Shown: positions 34,309 to 43,404, counted from the first letter of the stretch. The stretch is 49,396 bases of DNA from an uncultured bacterium (GCA_903891095.1 CAITDI010000006.1:1-49396), one strand, 5' to 3'. Made by a program: numbers and translations. Notes: a model not told the origin generated them from the sequence alone.

Positions 34309-35667
34309 ATGGCCGACGACCTCTGGTCACCGATCCGCACCGAACGACGCGCGAAAGCCGCGCCGCTCGCGGTGCGCGTGCGTCCGCGCACGCTGGACGA
34401 CATGGCGGGGCAGCAGCACTGCCTCGCGCAGGGGTCGCTTCTGCGGAGACTGATCGAGCAGGATGCGCTGCAGTCGATGATCGTCGCGGGACCGCCGGGC
34501 ACGGGCAAGACCACGCTTGCCGAGGTCATCGCCGCGCGCACGGGCGCGTACACCGACCGCGCGCACGGCGCGACGACGGGCGTCAAGGAACTGCGCGAGA
34601 AGATCGACTCGGCCGCGCGACGGCTCGGCGAGTCGGCGCGCCGCACGCTGCTCTTTGTCGACGAAATCCATCGGCTTGCGCGCAACCAGCAGGATGCGCT
34701 GCTCGAGGGCGTCGAGGCTGGCAGCGTCGTGCTCTTCGGCGCGACGACGGAGAATCCCACGTGGGCCGTCGCGCCTGCGTTGCTTTCGCGCTCGGTGGTG
34801 TTCAAGTTCCAGCCGCTCGGCGAGGACGATGTCGCGCGCGTGATCCGCCGCGCGATCGCGCATGAGGACGGCGTCGGCATCGCGGGACTCACGATCGACG
34901 ACGACGCGTGCGCGCACTTTGCCCGCGCGTGCGACGGCGATGTGCGACGCGCGCTGAGTGCGCTCGAGACCGCGGCCAGCGCGGTGCGTGGCAACGCGAG
35001 CCCGCGCATCGATCTCGCGCTCGCGCGCGCGGCGCTCGACGGCAAGGTGCCCGTGTTCGACCGCGATGGCGACGAGCACTACGACCTCGCGAGCGCGCTC
35101 ATCAAGTCGATGCGCGGCAGCGATCCCGACGCCGCGGTGTACTGGCTCGCGCGCATGCTGGTGTCGGGCGAGGATCCGCGCTTCATTTGCAGGCGTCTTG
35201 CGATCTTCGCGAGCGAGGACATCGGCAACGCCGATCCGCGCGCGCTGCAGACGGCGATGGCGTGCTGGCAAGCGGTCGAACGCGTGGGAATGCCTGAATC
35301 GCAGCTGATTCTGTCGCAGTGCGTGACATTCCTCGCGGTCGCGCCGAAGTCCAACGCCGCCGCGTGCGCGATCTGGGAGGCGATGGACGACGCACGCGAG
35401 GCGCGCACCGTGCCGGTGCCGTTCACGATCGTCGACCAGACCAAGCGGCGCGCGATTCGCACGGCGGACGATGGAACGCCTCTCCCGTCGGGAGCGGGGC
35501 GATACGAGTATCCGCACGATCGCGCCGACGGCATCGGCACGCAGGACTACCTCGGCGTGGCCAAGCAGTACTACCGCCCCACCGATCGCGGGCTTGAGAA
35601 GGCGATTCGCGATCACCTCGAGCAAGTGCGCGCAACGCGGCAGCGCGCGAAGGAGGCGACGTCGTGA
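34309..35667 (+). CDS. rarA: Replication-associated recombination protein A (RarA/MgsA)
   Basis: A clamp-loader-like AAA+ ATPase of 452 residues acting at stalled replication forks. RVRPRTLDDMAGQQH opens the family, Walker A is GPPGTGKTT (about residues 64-72), Walker B is LLFVDEIHR (about 118-126), sensor 1 is FGATTENPTW and the C-terminal tetramerisation domain includes HYDLASALIKSMRGSDPDAAVYWLARM and DYLGVAKQYYRPT. Everything needed for ATPase function is in place. The stop overlaps the GTG of the next gene (GTGA), and AAGGAGG just before that overlap should re-initiate ribosomes, so the two are translationally coupled. Confidence 0.95.
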   Translation: MADDLWSPIRTERRAKAAPLAVRVRPRTLDDMAGQQHCLAQGSLLRRLIEQDALQSMIVAGPPGTGKTTLAEVIAARTGAYTDRAHGATTGVKELREKIDSAARRLGESARRTLLFVDEIHRLARNQQDALLEGVEAGSVVLFGATTENPTWAVAPALLSRSVVFKFQPLGEDDVARVIRRAIAHEDGVGIAGLTIDDDACAHFARACDGDVRRALSALETAASAVRGNASPRIDLALARAALDGKVPVFDRDGDEHYDLASALIKSMRGSDPDAAVYWLARMLVSGEDPRFICRRLAIFASEDIGNADPRALQTAMACWQAVERVGMPESQLILSQCVTFLAVAPKSNAAACAIWEAMDDAREARTVPVPFTIVDQTKRRAIRTADDGTPLPSGAGRYEYPHDRADGIGTQDYLGVAKQYYRPTDRGLEKAIRDHLEQVRATRQRAKEATS

Positions 35668-36422
35668 CGAAGCAGACGAAGAAGACGAAGCAGAACGCGA
35701 AGACGCAGGCGAAGCCCACAGAGAAGAAGCTGACAGAGAAGAAGCCGACAACGAAGAAGCCGACGACCAACAAGCCGACGACGATGACGACGAAGCCGAG
35801 CGCCGAAACCGCCGCCGCCGCGTCCGACGACAAGCGCGCGATGCGCGACGCGATGCGTGATGCGGTCGCCGCGATCAAGCCGTTCGCGCGCACGCGGCGC
35901 GCGAGCAGGCTCGCGGGCACGGTCGTGCGCTCGCCCGCGCTCGCGGGCGCCAAGCTCGTGCTTGCGTACCGCGCGATGGCCGACGAGATCGATGTCGACG
36001 AGATCGTCCGCACGCTTGCGGCGCGCGGCGTGCGGGTGGCGTTTCCGATGATCGATGATGCGGGCAAGCTGCACGCCCTCGAGGTCGCCGCGCGCGATCC
36101 GCTTGCCCGCGAGCTGTGGACGACCGACCGCTTCGGCATCGCCGCGCCGCGCACCGACGCGGCTGGCGTGCGCCGCGTGCTCGCACGCGACCTCGATGCG
36201 GTGATCGTGCCGGGTCGCGCATTCGACGCGCGTGGCGCCCGACTTGGGCGCGGCAAGGGCTTCTACGACCGCCTGATCGCCAAGCTCCGCCCCGACGCGC
36301 GGCGCGCGACGATGGGCGTCGGCTTCCGTGAACAACTTGTCGATTGCGTACCCGAGGCCGAGCACGACAGGCGGCTCGCGTTCGTCGCCGTCGAGGGACG
36401 GCTGATCCGCGCGGCGCGATAG
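35664..36422 (+). CDS. 5-formyltetrahydrofolate cyclo-ligase with a Lys/Thr/Pro-rich N-terminal extension
   Basis: ATP-dependent enzyme (MTHFS) converting 5-formyl-THF to 5,10-methenyl-THF in the cytoplasm. The core (about residues 57-252) has VLAYRAMADEIDVDEIV, VRVAFPMI and the substrate-loop motif LGRGKGFYDRLIAKL, with VGFREQLVD and PEAEHDRRLAFVAVE near the end. About the first 45 residues are a low-complexity basic tail (KKTKQNAKTQAKPTEKK, KKPTTKKPTTNKPTT) not present in typical enzymes. The GTG start at 35664 overlaps the rarA stop and has AAGGAGG 7 nt upstream. An ATG at about codon 41 would remove most of the tail and is the alternative start. Confidence 0.9.
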   Translation: MTKQTKKTKQNAKTQAKPTEKKLTEKKPTTKKPTTNKPTTMTTKPSAETAAAASDDKRAMRDAMRDAVAAIKPFARTRRASRLAGTVVRSPALAGAKLVLAYRAMADEIDVDEIVRTLAARGVRVAFPMIDDAGKLHALEVAARDPLARELWTTDRFGIAAPRTDAAGVRRVLARDLDAVIVPGRAFDARGARLGRGKGFYDRLIAKLRPDARRATMGVGFREQLVDCVPEAEHDRRLAFVAVEGRLIRAAR

Positions 36423-36582
36423 CGTTTCCCGCGGCAAACCGCAGGAAAGCAGCGCTGCCGCCGTGGAAGATTCCGCGGGAAGGCGTACGCTGTTCGCCCC
36501 GCTCGGCCTCAACCGCTGGGCGGTCCCCACAAGCAACAAAGCCCACGCAACGAAGCCCACGCAAAGAGAACAAGGGAACCCC

Positions 36583-38121
36583 ATGGCGCTCGCAAGCCAG
36601 TCCAGCCGCAACGACCGCAACGCATCCAACTCGAAGGGTCGTGGCAACTCGACGCTCTTCATCTCGAGCATCGCCGCCGCGGCAGCGCTGGCGGGCGCGT
36701 ACTGGCTCATGCGCAGCGGCGACACGGGCAGCACCGAAAGCTCGTCGCTCACGCGCACCGCGAGTGCGTCGGAGATGACGCCTGAAGCGAAGCCGAGCGA
36801 GCCGAAGCAGACCGCGCTCGACACCGCGATCGCGCTCTCCACCGAGAAGCCTGCTGCGGAGAACGCTGTGGTTGCGGAGCCGACGCCGAGCGCGCCGACG
36901 AACTCGGCAGCCAAACCTCCGGTCAACCCGGCCCCGACGACAAACCCGACCACGACGCCGACGACGGCGCCGACGACGAACCCGACGACGAATCCTGGCA
37001 CCCCCGCGCCGATTCCGCCGACCACGCTGCCGCCCGCGGGTGGCGTGCCGACTGCGCCGCCAGCACCGAAGCCCACCGCTGAACCTGCGGCGACGCCCGC
37101 GGCAACTCCCGCAGCAAATCCAGAGGCCGCACCCGCGAAGATCACGCCGACCGACGCGCCCGCAACGGCGCCGAGCGATGCGAAGGCGAGTGACACGAAG
37201 GCCGCCGATACGAAGGCCGCCGATACGAAGGCCAACGACACGAAGTCCACCGACGCAAAGCCCACCGGCCCGTACTTCGGCAACGGCTTCAACGGTCCGA
37301 ACAACGGCCAGGCCGCCGGCAACAACCAGGCCGCGCCCAAGGCGATGCCCACCGCCGCCGTCGAGACCGCGCTCAAGGAAGGCCTCTCGCTCGCCGCAAC
37401 CGAGCCCGTCAAGGCGCGCGCGCTGCTGTCGACCGCCCTGCTCTCCGGCTCGCTCTCCGAGCCCGACGCCAAGCACGCGTCCGACGCGCTCGCGCACATC
37501 GGCACGGAGCTCTTCTTCACGCCCGTGTTCAATGCGAACGATCCGACCTGCTTCCAGTACACGATCCAGTCGGGCGACAGCCTCGAGAAGATCGTGCGCC
37601 GCCAGAAGCTCGGCTGCGACTGGCGCCTCGTCGCGCGCCTCAACAACATCAAGAAGCCCGAGTCGATCCGCGCCGGCCAGCGCATCAAGCTGCCGAAGGG
37701 TCCGTTCAGCGCCGTCGTGACCAAGCGCGACTACCGCATCGACCTCTGCGTCGGCGCGGGTTCGGATCGCGTCGTGATCGCGTCGCTGCCCGTCGGCCTC
37801 GGCGCGACGAATGGCACGCCGACCGGCCGCTTCCGCGTGCGCCCTGGCTCCAAGCTGCTCAATCCCGAGTGGGTCCACCCCGTCACCGGCCAGCACTTCG
37901 ACGCCGACGATCCGAAGAACCCGATCGGCGAGCACTGGCTCGGCCTCGAGGGCATGGATGAAGCGAACTCCAAGCTCGCGGGCTACGGCATCCACGGAAC
38001 GATCGACATCGAGTCCATCGGCAACAACCGCAGCCTCGGCTGCGTGCGTCTGCTCGCGGACGATGTCGCGATCGTGTGGGAATCGCTGGCCGACGGCGCG
38101 GATGTCGAGATCCGTCCGTAA
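36583..38121 (+). CDS. Membrane-anchored LysM and L,D-transpeptidase protein
   Basis: A 512-residue envelope protein. One TM helix (about residues 22-42) follows a short cytoplasmic N-terminus. A long Pro/Thr/Ala linker (about 55-250), containing AADTKAADTKANDTKSTDAK repeats, would span the periplasm. LysM (about 323-370) includes YTIQSGDSLEKIVRR and RLNNIKKPESIRAGQRIKLP. The YkuD catalytic domain (about 385-510) has YGIHGT and NNRSLGCVRL, with Cys near 487 as the nucleophile, so it probably cross-links peptidoglycan or attaches proteins to it. The ATG at 36583 has a weak GGGA site; the 160-bp gap 36423-36582 holds a possible -10 TACGCT at 36486-36491. Confidence 0.92.
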   Translation: MALASQSSRNDRNASNSKGRGNSTLFISSIAAAAALAGAYWLMRSGDTGSTESSSLTRTASASEMTPEAKPSEPKQTALDTAIALSTEKPAAENAVVAEPTPSAPTNSAAKPPVNPAPTTNPTTTPTTAPTTNPTTNPGTPAPIPPTTLPPAGGVPTAPPAPKPTAEPAATPAATPAANPEAAPAKITPTDAPATAPSDAKASDTKAADTKAADTKANDTKSTDAKPTGPYFGNGFNGPNNGQAAGNNQAAPKAMPTAAVETALKEGLSLAATEPVKARALLSTALLSGSLSEPDAKHASDALAHIGTELFFTPVFNANDPTCFQYTIQSGDSLEKIVRRQKLGCDWRLVARLNNIKKPESIRAGQRIKLPKGPFSAVVTKRDYRIDLCVGAGSDRVVIASLPVGLGATNGTPTGRFRVRPGSKLLNPEWVHPVTGQHFDADDPKNPIGEHWLGLEGMDEANSKLAGYGIHGTIDIESIGNNRSLGCVRLLADDVAIVWESLADGADVEIRP

Positions 38122-38163
38122 GCGGCGGACGGCGGCACGCTCCGAACCGCGTCCTCCCATCGC

Positions 38164-38169
38164 TATGCT
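38164..38169 (+). promoter_or_regulatory. -10 hexamer TATGCT before pdxA, leaderless-type
   Basis: TATGCT ends 6 nt before the GTG at 38176, with no Shine-Dalgarno, and supports the GTG as start. Confidence 0.5.
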
Positions 38170-38175
38170 GCGCCC

Positions 38176-39207
38176 GTGAACCGGCCTCTCATCGGCATCT
38201 CCATGGGCGATCCCCTCGGCATCGGGCCGGAGGTCGTCGTCAAGGCGCTCGCCGACGCGGGGCTGCACGCCGCCGCGCGCTTCGTGATCTACGGCGACAA
38301 CGAGGTCATGCTCGCTGCGGCCGACAAGGCGCGCATCCACCCCGCGTGGTTCCGCGCGTCGATCGACCACGCGCGCGAGGGCAGCATGGTGCTCGGCGAC
38401 TTCACCGTCATCGACTACGGCTTCGCGCGGCACATCGGCAGCGACCGCGAGCCGACGCGCATGGGCGGCATCGCGTCGAAGTACTTTGTCGAGGACGCGA
38501 TCCAGGACGCGATGCGCCCCGTCGGCGATCCGCGCCGCATCGACGCGCTGGTGACCGCGCCGATCTCGAAGGAATCATGGTCGCTCGGCGGCTTCCGCTG
38601 GCCGGGGCACACCGAACTCCTCGGCGCGCGCACCAAGGCCAAGCGCCAGGCGATGGCGTTCGTCTCGCCGCGGCTCAAGGTCGTGCTCGCGACCACGCAT
38701 GTGCCTCTGATGGAGATCCGCAATCTCCTCACGATCGGCCGCGTGCACGAGCCGATCGCGCTCGGTCACGAGCTCTGCCAGCAGCTCGGCATCGCGCGAC
38801 CCAAGATCGCGGTCTGCGGCCTCAATCCGCACGCGGGCGAGAACGGGCTCTTTGGCGACGAGGAGATCCGCATCATCAAGCCCGCGATCGACATGGCGAA
38901 GGCGACGGGCATCGATGTGCACGGGCCGTTCTCGGGCGACACGATCTTCATCGACGCGGCGGCGGGCAACTGGGATCTCGTGGTCGCGATGTACCACGAC
39001 CAGGGGCTGATCCCCGTCAAGCTGCTCGGCTGGGACAAGGCCGTGAACGTCACGCTCGGACTGCCGATCGTGCGCACGAGCCCCGATCACGGAACCGCGT
39101 TCAACATCGCCGGCCGCAACCAGGCCAGCGAGAACTCGATGAAGGCCGCGATCGAGCTGGCGATCCGTCTCGCGGCGCCGACGGCGCACGCAACGACTAC
39201 CGAATGA
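38176..39207 (+). CDS. pdxA: 4-hydroxythreonine-4-phosphate dehydrogenase
   Basis: A cytoplasmic metal- and NAD-dependent enzyme of pyridoxal-phosphate synthesis by the DXP-dependent route; 343 residues. Diagnostic segments are ISMGDPLGIGPEVVVKAL at the N-terminus, LVTAPISKESW, FPGHTELLG-like WPGHTELLGARTK, the metal-site GLNPHAGENGLFGDEE, and MYHDQGLIPVKLL followed by TSPDHGTAFNIAG. It begins with GTG. A run-on into the convergent GYF gene gives an 11-bp overlap of 3' ends. Confidence 0.96.
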   Translation: MNRPLIGISMGDPLGIGPEVVVKALADAGLHAAARFVIYGDNEVMLAAADKARIHPAWFRASIDHAREGSMVLGDFTVIDYGFARHIGSDREPTRMGGIASKYFVEDAIQDAMRPVGDPRRIDALVTAPISKESWSLGGFRWPGHTELLGARTKAKRQAMAFVSPRLKVVLATTHVPLMEIRNLLTIGRVHEPIALGHELCQQLGIARPKIAVCGLNPHAGENGLFGDEEIRIIKPAIDMAKATGIDVHGPFSGDTIFIDAAAGNWDLVVAMYHDQGLIPVKLLGWDKAVNVTLGLPIVRTSPDHGTAFNIAGRNQASENSMKAAIELAIRLAAPTAHATTTE

Positions 39208-39868
39208 TCCTGGGGATCAGCGGGTACTCAAACGGCTTGTCGTCCGCCGCGGCCAAGAGGCCCATGATGCCCGCGACCACGAGGTAGACCGCGAGCGCGG
39301 CGCCGATGAGTCCGGCCACGATCGGGCCGACGAGGCACAGCAGCCCGAAGACCGCGACGAAGCCGGCGAAGATGCACACCAGCAGCGAGACCAGCATGCA
39401 GTTGAACGCGGCCTTCGCCTCGGCGGAGTTGCGCGCGTCCTTGCCGCCGAGCACGAGCACGAGCAGCGGCCCGATGACGGCAAAGATGTTGATGAACGGC
39501 AGCGCCAGCACGCACGCGCGGCAGATGATCGCGCCGGTGCGCGGCTCGAGCGTGGTGCCGCTCGTCGGCATCGTGATGTCGCGCGCGCACGAGACGCAGC
39601 GCGGCGCGGTCGGCGCGTTCGACGCGCCGCAGAAGCGGCAGTAGACGACCGACTGCGGCGCGTCCGGCGGCGCGGTCGGCGGAACCGCGGGGAACACGAG
39701 CCCAGGCACCATCTCCGCCGCGGCCCACGCGCCTTGCGCGGGATCGAACACCCAGGTCTTGCGGTCGATCGAGCCCGCGGCGATGAGCCGACGGATCTCG
39801 TCGATGTCGACGGGGCCGAGCGTCGTGCCGGCTTGCGACCAGAACCAGTTGTTGGATGTGTCGGACAT
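39197..39868 (-). CDS. GYF-like (DUF4339), zinc-ribbon membrane protein
   Basis: A 223-residue protein. Residues 1-60 form a GYF_2/DUF4339 domain (WFWSQAGTTLGPVDIDEIRRLIAAGSIDRKTWVF), an adaptor for proline-rich peptides. Residues 75-95 carry a zinc ribbon, YCRFCGASNAPTAPRCVSC. The C-terminal half has two or three TM helices (about 125-145, 155-180, 180-200) resembling DUF4870/DUF4190 proteins. The start at 39868 is preceded by AAGGGAG at a good distance. A TACGCT on the minus strand at 39961-39966 could be its -10. Function unknown; it may help organise membrane complexes. Confidence 0.85.
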   Translation of the reverse strand: MSDTSNNWFWSQAGTTLGPVDIDEIRRLIAAGSIDRKTWVFDPAQGAWAAAEMVPGLVFPAVPPTAPPDAPQSVVYCRFCGASNAPTAPRCVSCARDITMPTSGTTLEPRTGAIICRACVLALPFINIFAVIGPLLVLVLGGKDARNSAEAKAAFNCMLVSLLVCIFAGFVAVFGLLCLVGPIVAGLIGAALAVYLVVAGIMGLLAAADDKPFEYPLIPRIIR

Positions 39869-40100
39869 GGCGTGCTCCCTTTGTTTCGGCTTCGCGTGCG
39901 GGCGCGTTGGTTCCGCATGCGTCGCGCGCGCTTTCATCGCGCGATGCCCCGCGGCGCGAAAGCGTAGAAAAATGTCTCCGCAAAAGTGTCGCGCTTTCGA
40001 GGACCGCGGCAAACGACCCGTATCTTCGCGCTCGCTCGACGCGGCGATGTCGCTGCGGAGCGATTCGGAAACGGGCGGAGTCCCGGGAAAGGACGACGAC

Positions 40101-40760
40101 ATGTCGTTTGGCGATATCGGTCTGTCTATGCGTGGCGCGGCGGTGATCCTGTCGGCGCTGGTGGCGGTGGGCGGTGCGGCGGGCGGAGCGGAGGCCTCGG
40201 TGATCGGCGCGTGGAACATGAACGGCGTGGATCCCACGATCTCGACGGCGTTCGCGGCAACGACGGGCGCGGGGACGGTCGACTTCAGCGGCGTGGGCAC
40301 GGGCGCGAGCGTGCTGCAGGGAACGACGCTCGGCGCGCAGACCGGCGAGCTCGCCGGCGACGCGCTCGCCGTCGTCGGCACGGTCGCGAACGGCACCGCG
40401 ATCCGGCTCGACTTCGAGTCGTTCGGCTACCAGAACCTCGTGCTCACCTTTGCCACGCGGCGCTCGGCGACGGGCTTCGGCAACAACCACGTCGAGTACT
40501 GGAGCGGCCTCGGCTGGACCTCGATCGGTTCGTTCAATCCGAGCACGACGGCGTGGGAGGTGCAGACATTCGACCTCTCGTCGCTGAGCTTGCTCGAGAA
40601 CAACTTCGCGACGCTGCGCATCGTGATCGACGGCGCGACGGGATCGACGGGCAGCATCCGCTTCGACAACTTCGCGCTGTCGGGCAGCGCGGTGCCGGCT
40701 CCGGCGGGAGCGTTCGCGCTGATCGGCCTCGCGGGATGCGCGGCGCGACGCAGGCGTTGA
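40101..40760 (+). CDS. Secreted protein with C-terminal PEP-CTERM-like sorting signal
   Basis: A 219-residue exported protein. After a short N-terminus and a signal peptide (MRGAAVILSALVAVGGAAGGAEA, to about residue 33), the mature part is a beta-sandwich lectin-like domain (SVIGAWNMNG, RFDFESFGYQNLVLTFATRR-like strands, VEYWSGLGWTSIG, IVIDGATGSTGSIRFDNFAL). The tail VPAPAGAFALIGLAGCAARRRR has the shape of a PEP-CTERM/VPAP sorting signal: motif, hydrophobic helix and Arg cluster. Such signals are processed by exosortase-like enzymes on export. GGAAAGGA lies 8-9 nt before the ATG. The 232-bp divergent gap 39869-40100 otherwise contains a possible TATCTT -10 at 40021-40026. The stop is duplicated in a 21-bp repeat. 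Confidence 0.85.
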   Translation: MSFGDIGLSMRGAAVILSALVAVGGAAGGAEASVIGAWNMNGVDPTISTAFAATTGAGTVDFSGVGTGASVLQGTTLGAQTGELAGDALAVVGTVANGTAIRLDFESFGYQNLVLTFATRRSATGFGNNHVEYWSGLGWTSIGSFNPSTTAWEVQTFDLSSLSLLENNFATLRIVIDGATGSTGSIRFDNFALSGSAVPAPAGAFALIGLAGCAARRRR

Positions 40761-40787
40761 GCGAAGCGACGCAGGCGTTGAGCGGAG
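40746..40787 (+). repeat. Two 21-bp tandem units spanning the stop codon
   Basis: The last codons and TGA of the sorted surface protein (unit 40746-40766) are copied once immediately downstream (40767-40787) with one difference. The rest of 40788-40909 is GC-rich and contains only the next repeat. Confidence 0.85.
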
Positions 40788-40879
40788 CCAGCGATCGACG
40801 AAACCTCCGACGGTGGTCCGTCCGTGCGCGCGCGCTGTTCACGCGCGCGGGCGGGCCGCCGGGATGTGGCTCGCGATCA

Positions 40880-40912
40880 TCCCACGCTCATCCCACGCTC
40901 AACCCACGCTCA
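40880..40912 (-). repeat. Three 11-bp tandem units at the stop codon of the membrane-protein gene
   Basis: Plus-strand TCCCACGCTCA at 40880-40890 and 40891-40901, and ACCCACGCTCA at 40902-40912. On the minus strand the first unit holds the TGA stop at 40912-40910 and the following units repeat TGA in other frames. Confidence 0.85.
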
Positions 40913-41782
40913 TCCAATGTGGAGCCAGTCCTTGAACAGGAACTCAAAGCGCTGCGCGAGCAGCGTGATGCGGCCCATCACGGTCAGGCCGAACGCCGAA
41001 CCGAAGGTGATCATCAGGAACCACACGCCCACGCGCGCGGTCTTGCCGACGGCTCCCTTGTGCTCCACCGAGAAGAAGAAGTATGTGAGCACCGTCAGCA
41101 CGCCGACGACGCCGACGAGCGCGGCGATGGTTCCCCAGAAGTCGAAGCCGCCGTTCATCGCGACCAGCGGGCGCATCGTCGCGCCGAGCTGCGCCATGAA
41201 GTCCGACTCGATCGACGACACGAGCTTGAGGCCCGCCGTCACGCCGATGATCATCGCGATCGGCCACACCGAGATCCATCCGCCCTTGGGCGCGAGTCGC
41301 CACACGAGCATGATGCCGAGGACGAGCGGCACGCACGCGAGCGCGAAGTCGAGCCCCGGCGTGGTCGACACGGGCATCGCCGGCAGCGCGTACTCGCGCA
41401 CGAGTCCAGGCATGAGCTTGCCGAACAGCTGCGGCACGAGCGAGGTCCAGAAGCCGTTGACCATCCAGTACGCGGCCGACACGCCGATGAGCACGCTCTC
41501 GCACACCTTGTAGAGCGGGTTGTCGCGGTAGAGGAACGAGAAGACGCCGATCGTGAGGATCGCCGCGGTCCAGATGCCGACGGTGGTCCACAGCGATTGC
41601 GCCGCGGGATCAGCGGCCGCCGCGCCGCCATCGCCCTGCGCGGCCATCGCCGCACGCAGCACGAGGAGCGATCCGCTGAGCACGACGAGCGAGATCCAGA
41701 GGAGCGTGTAGCGCGGCTTGGGCGCGGGCGCTGGAGAATTCGGGTTCGGGTCCGAGTTCGGATTCGAGTTCGATGCGTTCAC
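40910..41782 (-). CDS. Multi-pass membrane protein of the MutL/DUF6754 cluster (M3)
   Basis: A 290-residue protein with a low-complexity Asn/Pro N-terminus (NASNSNPNSDPNPNSPAP) and seven or eight TM helices (about 25-43, 66-85, 98-115, 141-160, 172-190, 212-235, 245-268). Conserved-looking loops are YRDNPLYKVCESVLIGVSAAYWMVNGFW and FWGTIAALVGVVGVLTVLTYFFFSVEH. The GTG start overlaps the previous gene's stop (GTGA), with a strong GGAGGT 5 nt before. It closes a five-gene operon of membrane proteins. The family is not recognised; a fixed partner in a membrane complex is inferred from the tight gene order. Confidence 0.8.
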   Translation of the reverse strand: MNASNSNPNSDPNPNSPAPAPKPRYTLLWISLVVLSGSLLVLRAAMAAQGDGGAAAADPAAQSLWTTVGIWTAAILTIGVFSFLYRDNPLYKVCESVLIGVSAAYWMVNGFWTSLVPQLFGKLMPGLVREYALPAMPVSTTPGLDFALACVPLVLGIMLVWRLAPKGGWISVWPIAMIIGVTAGLKLVSSIESDFMAQLGATMRPLVAMNGGFDFWGTIAALVGVVGVLTVLTYFFFSVEHKGAVGKTARVGVWFLMITFGSAFGLTVMGRITLLAQRFEFLFKDWLHIG

Positions 41783-42687
41783 CGTGCACCTCCGCGCGAG
41801 CGACCCGCGACCATGGCGATGTTTCCGAGCACGATCAATCCGATCATCAACAGGTGCGCGACCAGCTGCGGTCCCATGCGTACGCGGCCCTGGCCGATCA
41901 CCTCAGGCTGCGCGATCGGGTACTTCGCCTCGACGAGCATCTCGTACTCGGCGGCGCCCTTGACGGCGACCAGCATGCCTTCCATCTGGTGCGGGTAGTA
42001 CGGGAGCAGCTGGCTCACCTGCACGCCCGTCGAACCACCGACGACCTTGAACGCGTCGGGCATCGGGCCGTTGGCGTACTGCACCCATTCCTTCGCGCCG
42101 GGGTAGCCCGCGGAGATGCTCGCGATCAGCTTGAAGCTGCTCAGGTCGCGCATGCCCGCGACGAGCGGCAGGTCCTTGAGCGCCGCGCCCGACGCGTCGG
42201 TCGGGTACTGCGCGGGGATGTTCGTCGCCATGAGCTTGATGACGCCTTCGTTGCCCGACTGGTAGCCGAGCTGCACATAGTCGACGCCTTCCTTGTACTC
42301 GGGGTGGAACGGCTTGAGCACCGTCTCGATCGTCTTGTCGGCCTGCTGCTTGCCGAGCGGCCAGAGCGCCATGAAGACGAGCTTCTGGTGGCGCGACGCG
42401 CAGTGGTGGACGAGCGCTCTCGCCATCGGCTGCAGCTCGGCCGCGCTCGCGGGGTCGTAGTCGAACGAGAGCAGCACGGGCGCGCCCTCGGGGATCGACT
42501 CGACCGCATCGAAGGTCGCCTTCGACATCGGGCTCGGGTACTCGGGAAAGCGCAGCTTGAGCAGGGTCGGCACCGCGATCGACAGGCCCATCGCGAGAAA
42601 GATCCAGCGCCGGTCGAGGTTGCCGAGCCGCGCGAGGAACGACGAGCCGCCTGCCGAACCGCCTGCATTGTGTTGAGTGGTGGTCAT
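41779..42687 (-). CDS. Bitopic membrane protein of the MutL/DUF6754 cluster (M2)
   Basis: A 302-residue protein with one TM helix near the N-terminus (about 26-46, RRWIFLAMGLSIAVPTLLKL), a large soluble region (about 50-265) and one C-terminal TM helix (about 270-290). The soluble region reads as an alpha/beta domain (VLLSFDYDPASAAELQPMARAL, QKLVFMALWPLGKQQADKTI, GVDYVQLGYQSGNEGV, YEMLVEAKYP). It resembles periplasmic domains of some ABC-type gliding or secretion proteins only loosely; family unassigned. GGAG lies 8 nt before the ATG; its end overlaps the next gene by four bases. Confidence 0.78.
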   Translation of the reverse strand: MTTTQHNAGGSAGGSSFLARLGNLDRRWIFLAMGLSIAVPTLLKLRFPEYPSPMSKATFDAVESIPEGAPVLLSFDYDPASAAELQPMARALVHHCASRHQKLVFMALWPLGKQQADKTIETVLKPFHPEYKEGVDYVQLGYQSGNEGVIKLMATNIPAQYPTDASGAALKDLPLVAGMRDLSSFKLIASISAGYPGAKEWVQYANGPMPDAFKVVGGSTGVQVSQLLPYYPHQMEGMLVAVKGAAEYEMLVEAKYPIAQPEVIGQGRVRMGPQLVAHLLMIGLIVLGNIAMVAGRSRGGAR

Positions 42688-42699
42688 GCGTGGCTCCGT

Positions 42700-43401
42700 T
42701 CAGTTCTTCGAGAGGTAGCTCTTGTCGATGCCGAGGATCAGGCGCAGGCTCGTCGCTGCGACGCCGAGCGCGATGCCGATCGTGATCGCACGCATGCCCG
42801 CGGTCTGGATGTGCTCGGTGATTCCGACCTTGAGCGAGTCGAAGCGCAGCACCGCGAACACGCTGTCCTGCGGGATCCAGCCCGTGAGGAACATGCCCGC
42901 GGCCGTCTGCGCGATCAGGATGATGAAGGCCGTGCCGAGCAGCAGGATCGACTCGACGTTCTTGGCGCGGAACGCGCGGAACGCCGCACTCGCCACGTAG
43001 AACGCAAGCAGGCCGAACATCGTCGACGTGAGCGGCGAGAAGACATACTCGTACATCCAGCCGTACGGCGAGGCCGAGGTCTCGTAGTCGCCCGCGAAGT
43101 GGATGAGCGGGTTCTTCGGGTCAGGCACCGCGCCGAGCTTGAGCAGGCCGACGACCAGCATGAAGAAGAACGACACGAGCGTGATCGCCGCGTACGCCCA
43201 GCCCGGGCGGCGCGAGGAGATCTTCTCGAGGTTGACCGCGAGCAGGTTGCCCGCGCCGAGCACGAACGCGACGGCGGACAGGATGTTGAACCAGACGTTG
43301 ACCGTCTCGCTCCAGCTGACCGCGAACGACACGAAGTACGCGACGATCATGATCACGCCGGACAGGCAGAGGATGGCGATGGGGATGGTGCGCTGCAGCA
43401 C
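42700..43401 (-). CDS. Six-TM membrane protein of the MutL/DUF6754 cluster (M1)
   Basis: A 233-residue protein, almost all membrane: TM helices at about 7-27, 37-57, 68-88, 117-137, 147-168 and 195-218. Loops are short, with KNPLIHFAGDYETSASPYGWMYEYVFSPL on one side. The GTG at 43401 is chosen because GGAGG lies 7-8 nt before it, inside the end of the upstream gene, and only 3 bp separate the two. Another cluster gene follows 12 bp later. No family name can be given; the spacing points to a subunit of one membrane complex. Confidence 0.78.
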   Translation of the reverse strand: MLQRTIPIAILCLSGVIMIVAYFVSFAVSWSETVNVWFNILSAVAFVLGAGNLLAVNLEKISSRRPGWAYAAITLVSFFFMLVVGLLKLGAVPDPKNPLIHFAGDYETSASPYGWMYEYVFSPLTSTMFGLLAFYVASAAFRAFRAKNVESILLLGTAFIILIAQTAAGMFLTGWIPQDSVFAVLRFDSLKVGITEHIQTAGMRAITIGIALGVAATSLRLILGIDKSYLSKN

Positions 43402-43404
43402 GGG

